From the NCBI GenBank assembly GCA_936432065.2, contig OW386285.2:171473984-171537983 (forward strand): DNA of 64,000 nt. Direction: 5' to 3'. The stretch comes from Rutpela maculata. Lineage: Eukaryota; Arthropoda; Insecta; Coleoptera; Cerambycidae. Numbering within the stretch: position 1 is the stretch's first letter; each line of letters starts with the position of its first letter. This document shows, piece after piece, positions 36,760 to 49,048 of this stretch. The position numbers and the translations under genes are program-made. The notes beneath the pieces were generated by a model, which did not search any database, was not told the origin of the DNA, and saw only the letters and a list, made by a program, of their open reading frames with translations.

Positions 36760-37225
36760 TATCGCAGATCGTTCATTATAATTGTGTTCAGTGAGACCCC
36801 TTTCAGTAGAATGGTTAATATTTGTTTGTTAGGTCTTAGTTTTTGAGTTAATCAACAAAAACGCGCGTTGAAAGTTGACTTTTGGAGAAAAGTGAAAAAA
36901 ACACTAAATCTTAAAAAATCATATCTCGGTCAATTTTTGACCAAATTGGACGGAACTTATCTCAAATTCAAAGTAATTTCATACTCTTAATACTTCTCTT
37001 AATACTTTTTGATAAAATTCGTGGTTTTCAAAATATTTGCATGTTTTTTCTTATTTTTAACATTTTTCTAGGTTTATTAACAATAGGTAATTTGTTTAAA
37101 AAAATTAATGATTTAAAAGCACACTTTTCAATGGGTAGACATTTCTATAAATGTCATTTAGAACCCATTAAAAAGGTTTCATCAAAATCGGTCTTGGTTA
37201 ACCGTTTTCCGAGGTTTTAGCTGGT

Positions 37226-38815
37226 TTACGCCTCACGTGACTCCACTACCGTCTATGATGGTATGAGTTTGATCAATGATCATTGACCATGTTTACGCGA
37301 AGGGTTAAGCCAATATTAAAACTGTTAAGAACGATCTTAATATTGAGATTCTTGCGCGTAAACGCGCCTTAATATTACTTAGCTTAGTGTTGTCAAGCCT
37401 TACTAAATGTGTTAAGTTAACACACACTTAATTAAGCAAAACTGAGTTAAGGACTACGTGTAAACGCTTTAAACAGCTTCAGGATACGGTACGGCGCATG
37501 TCAGGTCTGAAACAATAGAAAACCTAACCTAAAAAACACAAAATACACCTAATTGTAAACTGTTTAAATCAACCCAGAAATTCAACAAACAACTTTAGTA
37601 ATGGGCTGACATCTAGTGGATGAATCTTAACGCTCTTAAAAACTACTAAAATGAAATTACTTAGAATAAATAAAACATCGTCATAGAATGCGCAGAGACC
37701 AATATCGATACCGCGTGCTCATTACCTAGGTAACGATCCTATTTTTACAGCTGCATAGGCGTCGCACTGCCTATTGCCATTAATATTTAAATAAAATAAT
37801 GGGTGGCTCGGCACTGATATTATGCCAACTGTTATACGCGATGCGCGATGCGCGAAGCCGTGACGTATGTTATCTAAGTAATTTCAGTCTACTAATATCG
37901 ACGTTAGAACTCAACATCTTCGCATAAACATGGCCATTTGTCAGGCACCAGCTCATCATTGTCACCTTATTGAATAATTTCTTCATATTTGGGTCTTTTT
38001 TTCGTTGTCAAATATCCGCTAATTGAGTGCCATCTAATGGCAGAGGGAACTGTACTGCGTTAAGACAGCTTCGACCTTAAGATTGTTTTAAAAGTTTACT
38101 CTAAATTATTATTTCGGACTATGTCGATGAACTTTTATCTTGCCTTAGTTGATGATGGCAGAAAAACTAGTATGTTTTGTACAAATGTTATAAAGCTTTA
38201 CATGGCTTACATAACACGAAAACGAGTAAATAATTCTGTGGCGAGGTACAAAATTGTGCAATAAATGGTATAATACTGTCGTGAGCAAAAAAAATAGGAC
38301 AACTATTTATTTCTAATATAAATCTGTCTCTGTTTGAATATGTAATGACAAATAACTGACAATGTCACAAAAATTAAAGTTAGATGTACACAACTAGATT
38401 TTACCAAAGATACGTTATATGACTTGTCCCATTTTTTTTGCGCACGACAGTACATTACTTTAATAATATTCTTTTGCAAGTTTTGTGTCCAATAATCAGT
38501 GAAAAGTAGCCAAGAGTCCGTTAAAATCAAAAATAATAAATTTTTATTGAACGACGAAGATCACTCACTTTACAAAAAAATGAATGCCGAAAATTCGGCC
38601 CTCTCTATATTTGTTAACTTCATTAAACGCGTTTCATGTATTTCTGCTTGAATTATCTCACATAAAACTATACCAAACGACTGGATTAATAGATGTCAAA
38701 GTTAATACATGCACCGGTGTTATTTCACACAAGCCTTAAATAGGTTCTATTTTTGTTAACAAATACATTGTTTATATATGTTATTGCTGTTATATACATA
38801 TATGGGTGTGTACGT
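37226..38815. other. Unassigned stretch
   Basis: ccatgtttacgcgaag near 37288 and cttcgcataaacatgg near 37919 form inverted ends of a possible 0.65-kb element, but no target duplication supports it. 37842-37855 has gatgcgcgatgcgcg. Nothing coding is recognised. Confidence 0.35.
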
Positions 38816-38846
38816 GCATGTGTGTGTGTGTGTGTATGTGTGTATA
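38816..38846. repeat. (TG)n microsatellite
   Basis: About ten TG units with interruptions, beginning gtgcatgtgtgtgtgtgtg. Confidence 0.85.
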
Positions 38847-39702
38847 AATGCGTGTATACAGTATTATTTTAAGATATATTTAATTAAAAATATGTTAAAA
38901 ACCGAATTATTTTTATTATATTAAAAAGATAACTGATAACTGTAAGTGTATTGTTCATGTATGTAAGAGCTATATATATATATATAAATAAAGATCCTTC
39001 ATAAATATTTATTTTATTTCGTTTTATTATTTTTCTTATAGGGGCAGTCGCTGAATCTGCCAAATTATAATTACAAGCTTTTATTTAACTTGCTTCGTAT
39101 GTTAGGATGTTTAGTCCAAATCTTGTGTTTATTTCAAATCTGGCAAGTCAATTTTGAATTACTTATAACGATGTCCAATTGAGCTGAAATCTTGCATACA
39201 CGTGTAGTTCTGATGACAATAAAATATTATGGTACCAATGGTACAATATTATGGAACCCATCAATAATATAATGGAACCCCTTCGAGATACGACGTCCAA
39301 TGGAGCTGAAAAACAATTCGTTTCCAAGTTATTAATTGTTTAATATTTGAATAACTTAATTTTAAGGGGGCCGTTATTCGAAAATCACAAATTAAAATGT
39401 CGTTACATTTTGGATATAGAGGTTTTAACTGCTGAACAATAATATGATTTCTCGAAAAATCGATCTTTTTTTCTTAACAAACACGCACGGCATTGAAGTA
39501 AGTTTTGTTTTACTCAAAAAAGATATAATATAGAGTTCTTTGATACCGATCCAAATTTGGTTGAAATCGGATTATTAATGATTGAGTTACGAGGGTGATA
39601 CCGTGAAAAGTGGGACACACTGTATATAAAGCAACGTAAAAATGTTTGTTTTGTTTTACATATTTACCTATTTTATCAATCCGGTGAATTGTTTCGGTAG
39701 AC
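38847..39702. other. Unassigned stretch
   Basis: A+T rich with a (TA)n run near 38970 and two close copies of atattatggaaccc/atataatggaacccc near 39245-39280. No gene. Confidence 0.35.
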
Positions 39703-40387
39703 CACTGAACACTACTGTATAAATGGAAGGCCAGTATAGATATCAGTGTTATGAACTGTGCCAAACCAAATCCCACATAGCACAAGACATCTTTAAGACG
39801 TCCATATTAAGTTTTATTCAGGTCTGAACGTCTTATTCCTTATAAATTCCATATCAATTTTTACGTCAAATTGCAAGTATGACGACCTGCAGGAGGAGCG
39901 CAATCGCACTACAAAATACGTCAGAGCCGGTCTTATTGTTACTGCAACTGTTTAAAACCCGGGACTTTGCCCCGATTCTTGCAACACAGTACCATAAAGA
40001 TTGCACCATAGTGTCTCAATTAACTCTGTTTATAACAGTCACAAAATATTACACAAAATAATCAATTTATAACAACTTTACACAAACGACAGAATAAACA
40101 CAGAATAAAATGAGTCACACGGACTCTGGAAATTGCATCTAATCCAAGACTTACTCTACAGAATCTATGGGAAACAAATAAATCTCAGAATTGCATCAGC
40201 CTGGCGTCGGCGCATAACTCCCGTAGACAGCCGTTTGGTTCAAGCACAGACATCAATTTCTCTACTGCGTCGACGCATATCTTACAGTTTTTGAATCCGT
40301 AATCACTTAATCTGTGCCGTAATTGCCGTATTTTGTTCACGCGCATATAGCTATACTGGCCTTCCATTTATATAGTAGAGTACAGTG
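39703..40387. mobile_element. Element with 36-bp inverted ends inside the left arm
   Basis: cactgaacactactgtat followed by aaatggaaggccagtata at 39703-39739 is mirrored by tatactggccttccattta and tatagtagagtacagtg at 40352-40387. The interior contains a 60-residue frame on the minus strand of unknown identity. No flanking duplication was found. Confidence 0.55.
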
Positions 40388-41228
40388 ATTTTAACTAGAA
40401 GTCAATTCTCAAATAAAATTTTCAAAAGATGAATACTTTAAATTTGTAAACAAATTCTGTATGACAAATTCGCATTTTGCAACTGTTTAAATGAAACTTT
40501 AATGCCCTTAATACATGAAGAATAGTTACCACGATCAGCAGCGAGTACTTTTATGGGAATACTCGAAACACCGAGGAAAACCGAACAGCGGCACCTCTCC
40601 CTCTCTATACTTTGCTACATATTTTCCCGCCCATATTGCTCAACATAATAGCAGCGCCACCTTGCGTTTGCTTTCTTTCTTCCAATTTCATAGACATAGT
40701 AAAGGCACGTCGTGCTTGTTCCTGATCTCTATTCTTCATTGTTAAATAATAATATCACTGTGATAATATGTATGAGGATAGAAAAGTTTGATACTTCAAA
40801 CATATGTTAGCAACTCAATTTACTCTACTGTTGAAATACTTGAAAGGGTCTAGCCGGATAAGCATAACGAATCGGCCCCCAAATGGCAACCTATCTCGAA
40901 ACTTATGTTTTAATATCGACTTGATGTATGAACGCGATTTATATGTGTTTTGCCACCGTACTCCGCTTTGACCTTGAAATATGGAAAAAAATGAGCGCAT
41001 GCATGACTATCTTTCAAAGAGACATATCTCGAAAACTAATTGAGCTAGAGAGGGAGGTTTCAGGTAACCTTAAAGAGTACCTATATTTTATATTTTTTTA
41101 AATTTTTAGAATAATTACGCATCATTAAAAAATAAATAAAAAATATAATAATTAATAATGCCCCGTGTTCTCTGTGACTTACAATCACTGAAATATTATA
41201 TGTTGTAATACTTTATATGCACTATTAC

Positions 41229-43237
41229 TCATAAAAGTTGCGTTAGAAAAAAGTTGATGCAACACTTCGAAAAAAAATAAAATTCGACGCGCACTACATC
41301 ATATAAGGATACAAACTTGATATGGGACACACCATATAAACATTTTATGAATTGGAATTATTGTTAGAAGAGAAATTGAGTGTAAATATAAATAATTGTC
41401 ACGTAAATATCTATTTCATACGGCGCACAGTGGCACGAATTGTAATTTTTTCGTTCAAAATTATCTAGAGCACTTCGCAACCGATTGGGATAGTTTTTTT
41501 TTAAATACTCGTTATTTCATTTCAAAAAACATAAGAGAGCTGATTTAATTATGCTAACCAAAATTATTGAGCTTAACCAAAATGTCCATTTTTTATTTAA
41601 ATCTTAATAAAACTTAAAAAAAAATTTTTTTTTAGTCCAATTTACATAAATCTTGTTACTCGGAAGGGTTTTTGAGGTCACTGATTACGAATCTGATATC
41701 CAAATTGTCATAAACCAACCTACAAGATGGCGGAATCAATGGCACCTCTAAAATGATAAAAAATTATGAAAAATGAAGTATTTTCGTTAAAGTACAAGTT
41801 CCAGGAAGAAATTCAAGATGACGGATCCAATATGGCGGCAACAAGATGATAAAACTAACTTAAAATTAAATTAAACACATTAAACTAAAAAGGCTATTCC
41901 TAAGAATTATTAAAAAATTTAAAAAGGAACAAATTTTCTGAAATTTTCAAATATCTCCAATATGGCTGCCGTACATTAATTATCGATCATAAATATGAGA
42001 TTCAGCCCTGCATTAATTTTGAACATAATCCTAGGTAGGTCATATTAATATTTATTTTTTGTATCTGCTAATATAATATAATAAACACCTAACACCAAGA
42101 ACTTTAAAACAAGAATATTAAACCTAACATAACCTAAGCCTAATAGAACCTTAAACCAAGAACTCTATACCTAACATAACCTAAGGCAAGAGTTTTACAC
42201 CATGAACTTTAAAAATGTTTCGTCATTATTTAAATTTTAAATTTCTCTGTTTAATCTGTGTTGTTTAAATAATATTAATACTTCAATTGAGTTGATAATT
42301 TTTTTAATTGTTAATTATCCTAAATACATTTGAATAATAAAGTCCTTTTATTTTTATATTATATTAAATATATAGTATAATAAATATCATTTAAAAATTA
42401 AATATATTATTTACATAAATAAAGGACTGAATCGCATATTTATGATTGATAATTAATGTATGGCAGCCATATTGGATATATTTGAAAATTTCAGAAAATT
42501 TGTTCCGTTTTAAAATTTTTAATAATTCTTAGAAATGGCCTATCTAGTTTAATGCATTTAATTCATTTTTAAGTTAGTTTTATCATCTTATTGCCGCCAT
42601 CTTGAATTTCTTCCTGGCACTTAAAATGTAGTCTGTTTTAACTTAAAAGTACTTATCAGAAATATTCAAAAAGCATAAATTATAACAAAAATATTTCGTT
42701 TTTCATAATTTTTTAGCATTCTATAGCCGCCATTTTGCAGATTGGTTTATGACAATTTGGATATCAGATTCGTAATCAGCGACCTCAACCCCCCCCCCCC
42801 CCCTAGTAACAAGATTTATATAAATTGGATAAGAACAAAATTTTTATTAAGATTTAAATAAAAAAATGGACATTTTGGCGAAGCCCAATAATTTTGGTTA
42901 GCATAATTAAAAAATCGACTCTCTTACGTTTTTTTGAAATTAAATAACGAGTATTTAAAAAAAAATTATCCCAATCGGTTGCGAAGTACTCTAGATAATT
43001 TTGAACGAAAAAATTACAATTCGTGCCACTGTGCGCAATATGAAATAGATATATACGTGACAATTATTTATATTTTCATTCAATTTCTCTTCTAACAATA
43101 ATTCCAATTCATAAAATCTTTATGTGTCCCATGTCAAGTTTGTATGATATGATATTATATGATGTAGTGCGCATCGAATTTTATTTTTTTTCGAAGTGTT
43201 GCACCAACTTTTTTCTAACGCAACTTTTATGAGTAAT
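41229..43237. repeat. Inner palindrome, arms about 0.8 kb
   Basis: The arms 41229-42015 and 42425-43237 are close inverted copies: agaaaaaagttgatgcaaca against tgttgcaccaacttttttct, and gatatccaaattgtcataaa against tttatgacaatttggatatc. The loop holds repeats of cctaacataacctaa. A remnant of the second foldback box (cagattcgtaatcagcgacc) lies in each arm near 41690 and 42765. Confidence 0.85.
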
Positions 43238-43539
43238 CCCACTAAACAATGCATTATTACTTTAATGGAACCTCAATATTACAAAGTTACATGTAATGTT
43301 ATGTAAAATAGATCATGAACAGTGTCGTAATGTTACTACAAAGTAATTTGTCATACTATTAAATGTTACTCTGTTACATTGTTAAAAAGGTAACATTGTG
43401 AAAATATTACTTAATGTTCATAACATATTGACGTAATAATTTATCAATATAACTTGTCATATTACATACTTATTTAACGTGTTACATTACATACTTATTT
43501 ATATCTCACCATGAATATCATTGCTGCAATGTATGTTTA

Positions 43540-44040
43540 ATATTCGAATCATGCGCGGATCTAGAAATTTCAATAATTTTTTTCTCGTCTGTGGCGCATG
43601 GGACCCATACAAAATATGGGAAATAACATCTCGAGAAGCACTTCTCTAACGACCCCTAAAAAATTTTTTCAAAATTCGGTTACCCCCCCCCCCAGGTCTA
43701 GGCACTCCTATTTAAAATTATTTTTTTTGTTATATGCATTTTACTTTTCATAAAAATACAATTAAAGAAGCGGCTATAATACTATTGAATGAGGATAAAT
43801 GCGTGTCGAATTGTTCCGTAGATGTTTGCACAATCTGGCTGCCAATGTTAAAAGAAGAACTTAACAAACTCATTTTTATGAAAAGTAAAATGCATGACAA
43901 AAAAAAAATTAAACAGGAGTCGTTACAGAAGTGCTTCTCGAGATGTTATTTCCCATATTTCGTATGGGTCCCATGCGCCACAGACGAGAAAAAAATTATT
44001 GAAATTTCTAGACCCGCACTTGATTCGAATACTAGTAAGG
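43540..44040. repeat. Foldback inside the 4-kb insertion
   Basis: 43555-43655 (tctagaaatttcaataattt, then catgggacccatac, then tctcgagaagcacttct) is mirrored at 43920-44025. The 104- and 64-residue frames here read through the right arm and the loop and are not supported as genes. Confidence 0.75.
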
Positions 44041-44997
44041 CAATGTAGTATCAAGATAAATGTAAATATTAAGGCAACATTAATTTAGTTCTGAATTAAA
44101 ATTGACCCAAAGTAACAACCTTGGTTGAATACTATAGTTGTCCCAGTGCCAGTTAGTATTAGAAGATTACGGACAGAAATATTGTGTCAAATTATGTGTT
44201 TCTACTCATAGGAAATTGTAAGATGTACTGTACAAATGAGTGGGGGACACATTATTCGACAGGCTGTCCATAATTCTTCAGCACTAACTTGCATCAGTTG
44301 AGGCATCTATAGTATTTAATAAATAATCACCTAAACCTAAAATAAAAAGAAAATATTTGATCAAAAATATATTTTGTTAAAAATATACATAAAAATATAC
44401 AATGTATAAAAATAAATAAAAATAAAAATGCAAATTCTCAACAAGTGTTATAAAAAAAAATCCATATTATTCCTTACTTCTCTCGCTGTTTCCTTTGTTT
44501 GGCGAAACGCAGCCATTCAGCTACCACATCTTCGAATTGTTTTGCTGTGGTGGCTGAAAGATAATTTTGACAGCCTCTGTTAAAAAATGGAATATATTAA
44601 TATCTGATCGAGAATACAGTATAGAAGTATCGTAGTTACTGACATAACATAGTTAATCATTATCTTTATTATGGTACAAAAACACGAGACCACAGGTCGA
44701 ATGTCTTTCAGTTATCGAGTTATATTATCAAAATGGCAACCAAGCTTAAGTGCAAATAAAAATGTATGCTATTCAAAATAGAAACCTCGAATGGTGTTTG
44801 GTAATTTGTTAGTTTTTATATCCATTAGCAGAGAAAAACATTGGCTGACGTGTACGTTGCTGATTTTCAGAAATATTCTCAATTTACTCCAAAAAATGTC
44901 AAAGTAAGACAATCAGTCGGGAATTTTGCCCTGCAAAAAGTGAAGTAGTAATGATTTTGATATATGTTGTTTAAGTCGAGGCCATGATAAAAAACGC

Positions 44998-45745
44998 AAG
45001 TTTTCAACCTTGGAGGTGGGGGGAAAATGTTGAAGACAAAGTTGAAGAGGACAAAATTTCCTACATTTTTTGTATATACATTTTTATTGTAAGTCTAATT
45101 TTTAAAGAGATACAGCGTTAGACAAATGAATTTAAGAAGACAAATTTTTTTTATTATATAATGCATGTTTATAACAACATATTTTATAATATTTGTATTA
45201 TTATAATAAAGATATATTATAATAATACTTGTATTGAAACTAAAAAAAAATATTAAATTGACGGGATAGTATTACAGTGGCTTACATCATTCCTCGAAAA
45301 TAGGAAACGAGAGTTATTAATTTTAATGATGGGTATTCAGAAAAATTGGCAAAGAGTTCGTACTTGCTTTTATACTCTTTTTGTAATTTTTAGATAAGAA
45401 TCCAACATTTTTTAAGGAAACTGTCCCGACTATTGGCTACAAAATTTTAAATCCCTTACAAAATCCTTACACACATTTAATCCTTACACAATTGCTTAGA
45501 GACATTCAATATATCAAAAATGTAAGTAATTATTATCAAATCAAAAACACTGCTCTCTAAGCCTGTACGTATTAAAGATAGGACCGTTCGCGCAACAATG
45601 AAAAAAAAAATCGTTAAACTTCATTTTCCCACCGCTGTATCTCGTTACCTATTAGACTTACAATAAAAATGTATATACAAAAAATGTATGCAATTTTGTC
45701 CTCTTCAACTTTGTCTTGAACATTCTTCTCGTAGGATCGAGCATT
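44998..45745. repeat. Second foldback inside the 4-kb insertion
   Basis: gacaaagttgaagaggacaa (45029) pairs with ttgtcctcttcaactttgtc (45695), and tgtatatacatttttattgt pairs with its complement near 45665. The arms are about 150 bp around a loop near 45370. Confidence 0.75.
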
Positions 45746-45839
45746 GCTAAATTATTTCGAAAAAACATATTTTTTTTCACTTCTTAATTATTAATAAGAA
45801 ACGTCAGCCAATGAGAAATCAGCATTGTAAATTTCAGCC

Positions 45840-46320
45840 ACTGTTTTTTTATGTGCTTTACAAACAAAGCTTCCTGCAAAGTGGTTGAAACAATAAAATA
45901 ATATAGAAGCGTTTTTTTCGCATTTTTGAAAATTCACCTCCTTTAAATGGAGCAGTACACAGGTGACTGAAGTTTGTTTTATTGTTTCTTACCGCTTTGC
46001 GAAACTTTTGATATATGGTACAGCGACAATAAAATCACTTAATTTTTAGTATATCATAAATTAATTAAAAAAATTAAATTACAAAAAAAACGCAGACACA
46101 TAGATTTCAGCCAACTGCATTTATATCAATGTCATATTGACAGGCAACGTTAAAACAACTGGCTGATACAATAAAATCATATAGGAGCGTTTGTTTTTTT
46201 TTGCACTTTTAAATAACTGTTAATTAAAAAATCAGCAACGCCGTAATGACTGAAATGGTTTTTCCGGCTTGTTATTATGAGATCTTTATACTTTTCGACT
46301 TCAGTCACACGATAAAATCA
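45840..46320. repeat. Degenerate repeated block
   Basis: caataaaataatatagaagcg (45890), caataaaatcatataggagcg (46168) and gataaaatcatataaaaagt (46311) are three related tracts spaced about 150-280 bp apart. Their role is unknown. Confidence 0.45.
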
Positions 46321-48331
46321 TATAAAAAGTTCTGCCACCAGCTCCCTAGATATTACGTTGGTCGAGCAGCCAACTTAAAACAGGGACAATTGATTTACTT
46401 AACGGTGGCCTAATATCAAATTTTTATTTTTTTTTATCCCCGTGATTAGGACCACATATGCAACTCCGATGAGTAAAGCAATAAATAACTGACCTAAAAT
46501 AAGCAGGTTGAAACAAGAATAATATTTTAATGTTATATGTTTATCAATAAAATGCAATTAGTGTGCTTCGACAAATAACACAGGTGTAAAAATACCGCAA
46601 ATTTAAGGTACTTAACTAAATAAAATTTAAAGTTTATTTTTATTTTGTTGCTAAAAGTTTCCACGAATTTCTACATTACTGTAATTATCTACTTACCTTA
46701 TTCTCGTTTTTATCACCCATTTCTGAAAATAAGGGCATTAAGGGGCAACACACTTACTCACAAGATATCGAAGATTTTAAGGTTATACTATTTTAGGCGA
46801 GAATAGGCGAGTTTTCATAGAAGTTCATGGTAGTTCCATAGAATAAACGTTACAAATAATGTTAATGTATGATCAAATGCATATTATTCATAATGTATGA
46901 GATTCATTCGTAACACATTTACAGTTATATATGTGAAATATTTTCGTGTAATATTACAAGTTACATTCTTGTAATATAATATGCTTATTTTAATGGCAAT
47001 ATTAAAGATACATTGATTATAATATGTGACATACATTTGTTAAATATAATTTTTTATATTACGGAAATATTTTCGAGCTAATATTAACTAAATGTTTCTT
47101 CAATATTTTGCAATTTAACATTTCTCAGCTATACCAAAGTTAGGTTATTTTAATATAAATATCATATTGCAAGAAAGCATTAAATAAGTTACTTCAGTTT
47201 AATATTGCGTAATATTACGGATATATATTTTATTTAGTGGGATAGTACTATAAAGTATTACAACATATATTATTTCAGTGATTGTAAGTCACAGAGAACA
47301 CGGAAATATTAATTATTATATTTTTTATTTATTTTTTAATGATGTGCGTAATTATTCTAAAAATTCAAAAAAACATAAAATATACTCTTTAAGGTTACCT
47401 GAAACCTCCCGTTGGCTTTACCTCCCTAGCTCAATTAGTTTTCGAGATATGTCTCTTTGAACGATAGTCATACATGCGCTCATTTTTTTCCATATCTCAA
47501 GGTCAAAGCGGAGTACGGCGGCAAAACACATAAATCGCGTTCATACATCAAGTCGATATTAAAACATGAGTTTCGATATAGGTTGCCATTTGGGGGCCGA
47601 CTCGTCATGCTTATCCGGCTAAACTCTTTATTGCAGTAGGTGGATGGTTATTGTTGGTTATCCTGTAATCTTGTACTTTATTTATTTATTTTTTTTTTTT
47701 CAATTGAAATTATCGTACAAATCGACATTATCGTACATGTACTATCGTATATCGTACAACGCAACGGATGAAATTATAGTACAAAAACGATAATTTATCG
47801 TACAATTCGCAACACTGATAGATATATGTGCGTGAACAAAATAGGGTAATTACGGATGCAAAAACTGAAGCTATGTGCCGACGCAGTAGAGAAATTGTTG
47901 CCTGTGCTTGAACCAAACGGCTGTCTACGGGAGTTATGAGCTGACGCAATTCTGTGTTTTATTTGTTTCCCATAAATCCCGTAGCGTAAATCTTGGATTA
48001 AATGCAAATTCCAGAATCGGTGTCACTCATTTTATTCTTTGTTTATTTTTGTCGTTTGTGTAAAGTTGTTATAAATTGGTTATTTTGTGCAATATTTTGT
48101 GACTTTCTTGTGATTATAGCGAGATAATATGGTGTAATCTTGTAAGGTATTATTGTTTTGCAAGAATCGAGGAATTCTAAACAGTTGCAATAAAAATAAG
48201 ACCGGCTCTGGCGTATTTCGTAATGCGACTGAGCTCCTTTCTTCTAGTCGCCATACTTGCACAAGGTTCAATTTCACGTACAAATGGATATGGGTATTGA
48301 TCTTTCAATTATATAGTAGAGTTCAGTGGGG

Positions 48332-49040
48332 TGGAGATGGTACAAACCAGTATTTTTCGATAACAGGTACGTCCTGTTCCTGTTCCAGATACTTGTTACC
48401 AGCTCCTGATTTGCAAAGACTTTTTTTTATCCCAAAACAACCGAAAAACAATGCTATCTTTAAATGTGGCTTTATGGGTTAATTTTTAAAATTTTACATT
48501 TAAACAAAATCCAAGTTCCTTTTATCCAAAGAATCGTTATTTTTAATGTTTTATATTTTTAATTTTTATTATTTATTGAAATATTTTATTTTTATACGTA
48601 GTTAAATACCTACCTGTATAAACATTCGTTTATCGCAGCGCGACTATTATTTCATATTATTCTATTCAACATTCGAAGAATAAATAGACTCAAATCCACC
48701 GCATGCTTTAGTCCGACTCGATGTGTACTTACTGGACCAAGACATCGCCACAGGTTTATTACCATTCGTGTTAAATCTGTGGCACCGCACCAATCGTCTA
48801 GCGCAATTGATATGCTAGTATCTGTCTATGCGAAGTACACAAATACTAGGTAGGTATAAAAATACTGATTTAAATACTAGGAACAGAAAAGCCTAGCATA
48901 CGCACCCATACCTTATACTCTAATATCCATCTGGCAGGCGACGCAGGCGTAGGAGTGTGAAACAGGTAAATCTGAAACTCGATACCTGTTCCGGGCTGTT
49001 CCGCCTTCGTACCTGTTACAGGTATTTTATACCATCTCTA
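48332..49040. mobile_element. Non-autonomous hAT element, 709 bp
   Basis: Perfect 8-bp duplications cagtgggg at 48324-48331 and 49041-49048. The ends are tggagatggtacaaa at the left and the inverse of tagagatggtataaa at the right, followed on each side by an aacaggtacg-type box. The interior has no transposase frame; a 109-residue frame crosses the left boundary and is not a gene. It sits exactly at the outer edge of the second macropalindrome. Confidence 0.88.
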
Positions 49041-49048
49041 CAGTGGGG

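Larger units (their letters stand above)
26220..37225. repeat. Macropalindrome of about 11 kb with nested insertions
   Basis: Four anchor blocks occur in order on the left and mirrored on the right. A: 26220-26322 against 37110-37220 (ggttaaccaagaccgatttt type). B: 27180-27480 against 36760-37065. C: 27655-27960 against 32570-32850 (ttgttataaacaatcat). D: 28255-28290 against 32470-32510 (cgataaaccacgact). Between the pairs lie later insertions: a split SINE, the satellite foldback, a hAT element, a tandem-repeat foldback and a further repeat. The anchors are diverged, so the palindrome is old. No gene lies within it. Confidence 0.75.
43238..47241. mobile_element. 4.0-kb insertion with CCCACTAAA ends
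   Basis: It begins cccactaaacaatgc and ends tatttagtggg, giving 9-bp inverted ends. It is flanked by the dinucleotide AT (43236-43237, 47242-47243). The opposite arm of the palindrome carries the uninterrupted site (complement near 41205-41240, gagtaatagtgcat), so both boundaries are supported by an empty-site comparison. The subterminal regions (43240-43500, 46840-47220) are rich in short gttacat/aatatta words. Inside are foldbacks at 43540-44040 and 44998-45745. There is no recognisable transposase, so it is non-autonomous or badly decayed. Confidence 0.78.
39703..48331. repeat. Second macropalindrome, about 8.6 kb
   Basis: The left arm 39703-41228 and right arm 47242-48325 are colinear inverted copies. 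Anchor pairs are aagaccggctctg (48196) against cagagccggtctt (39922), aaccaaacggctgtctacgg (47910) against its complement (40219), and ttgccatttgggggcc (47581) against its complement (40876). Within the arms, 41229-43237 forms a second palindrome. A 4-kb insertion separates that palindrome from the right arm. Related minus-strand frames (40185-40367, 47795-48007) are mirror copies of one unknown sequence. Confidence 0.85.

Noticed and set aside
37288..37935. Transposon with ccatgtttacgcgaag inverted ends
   Set aside because: The ends pair over about 15 bp with mismatches, but the flanks show no target duplication.
43734..44088. 104- and 64-residue overlapping frames
   Set aside because: They cross the loop and right arm of a foldback and overlap in different frames without a known domain.
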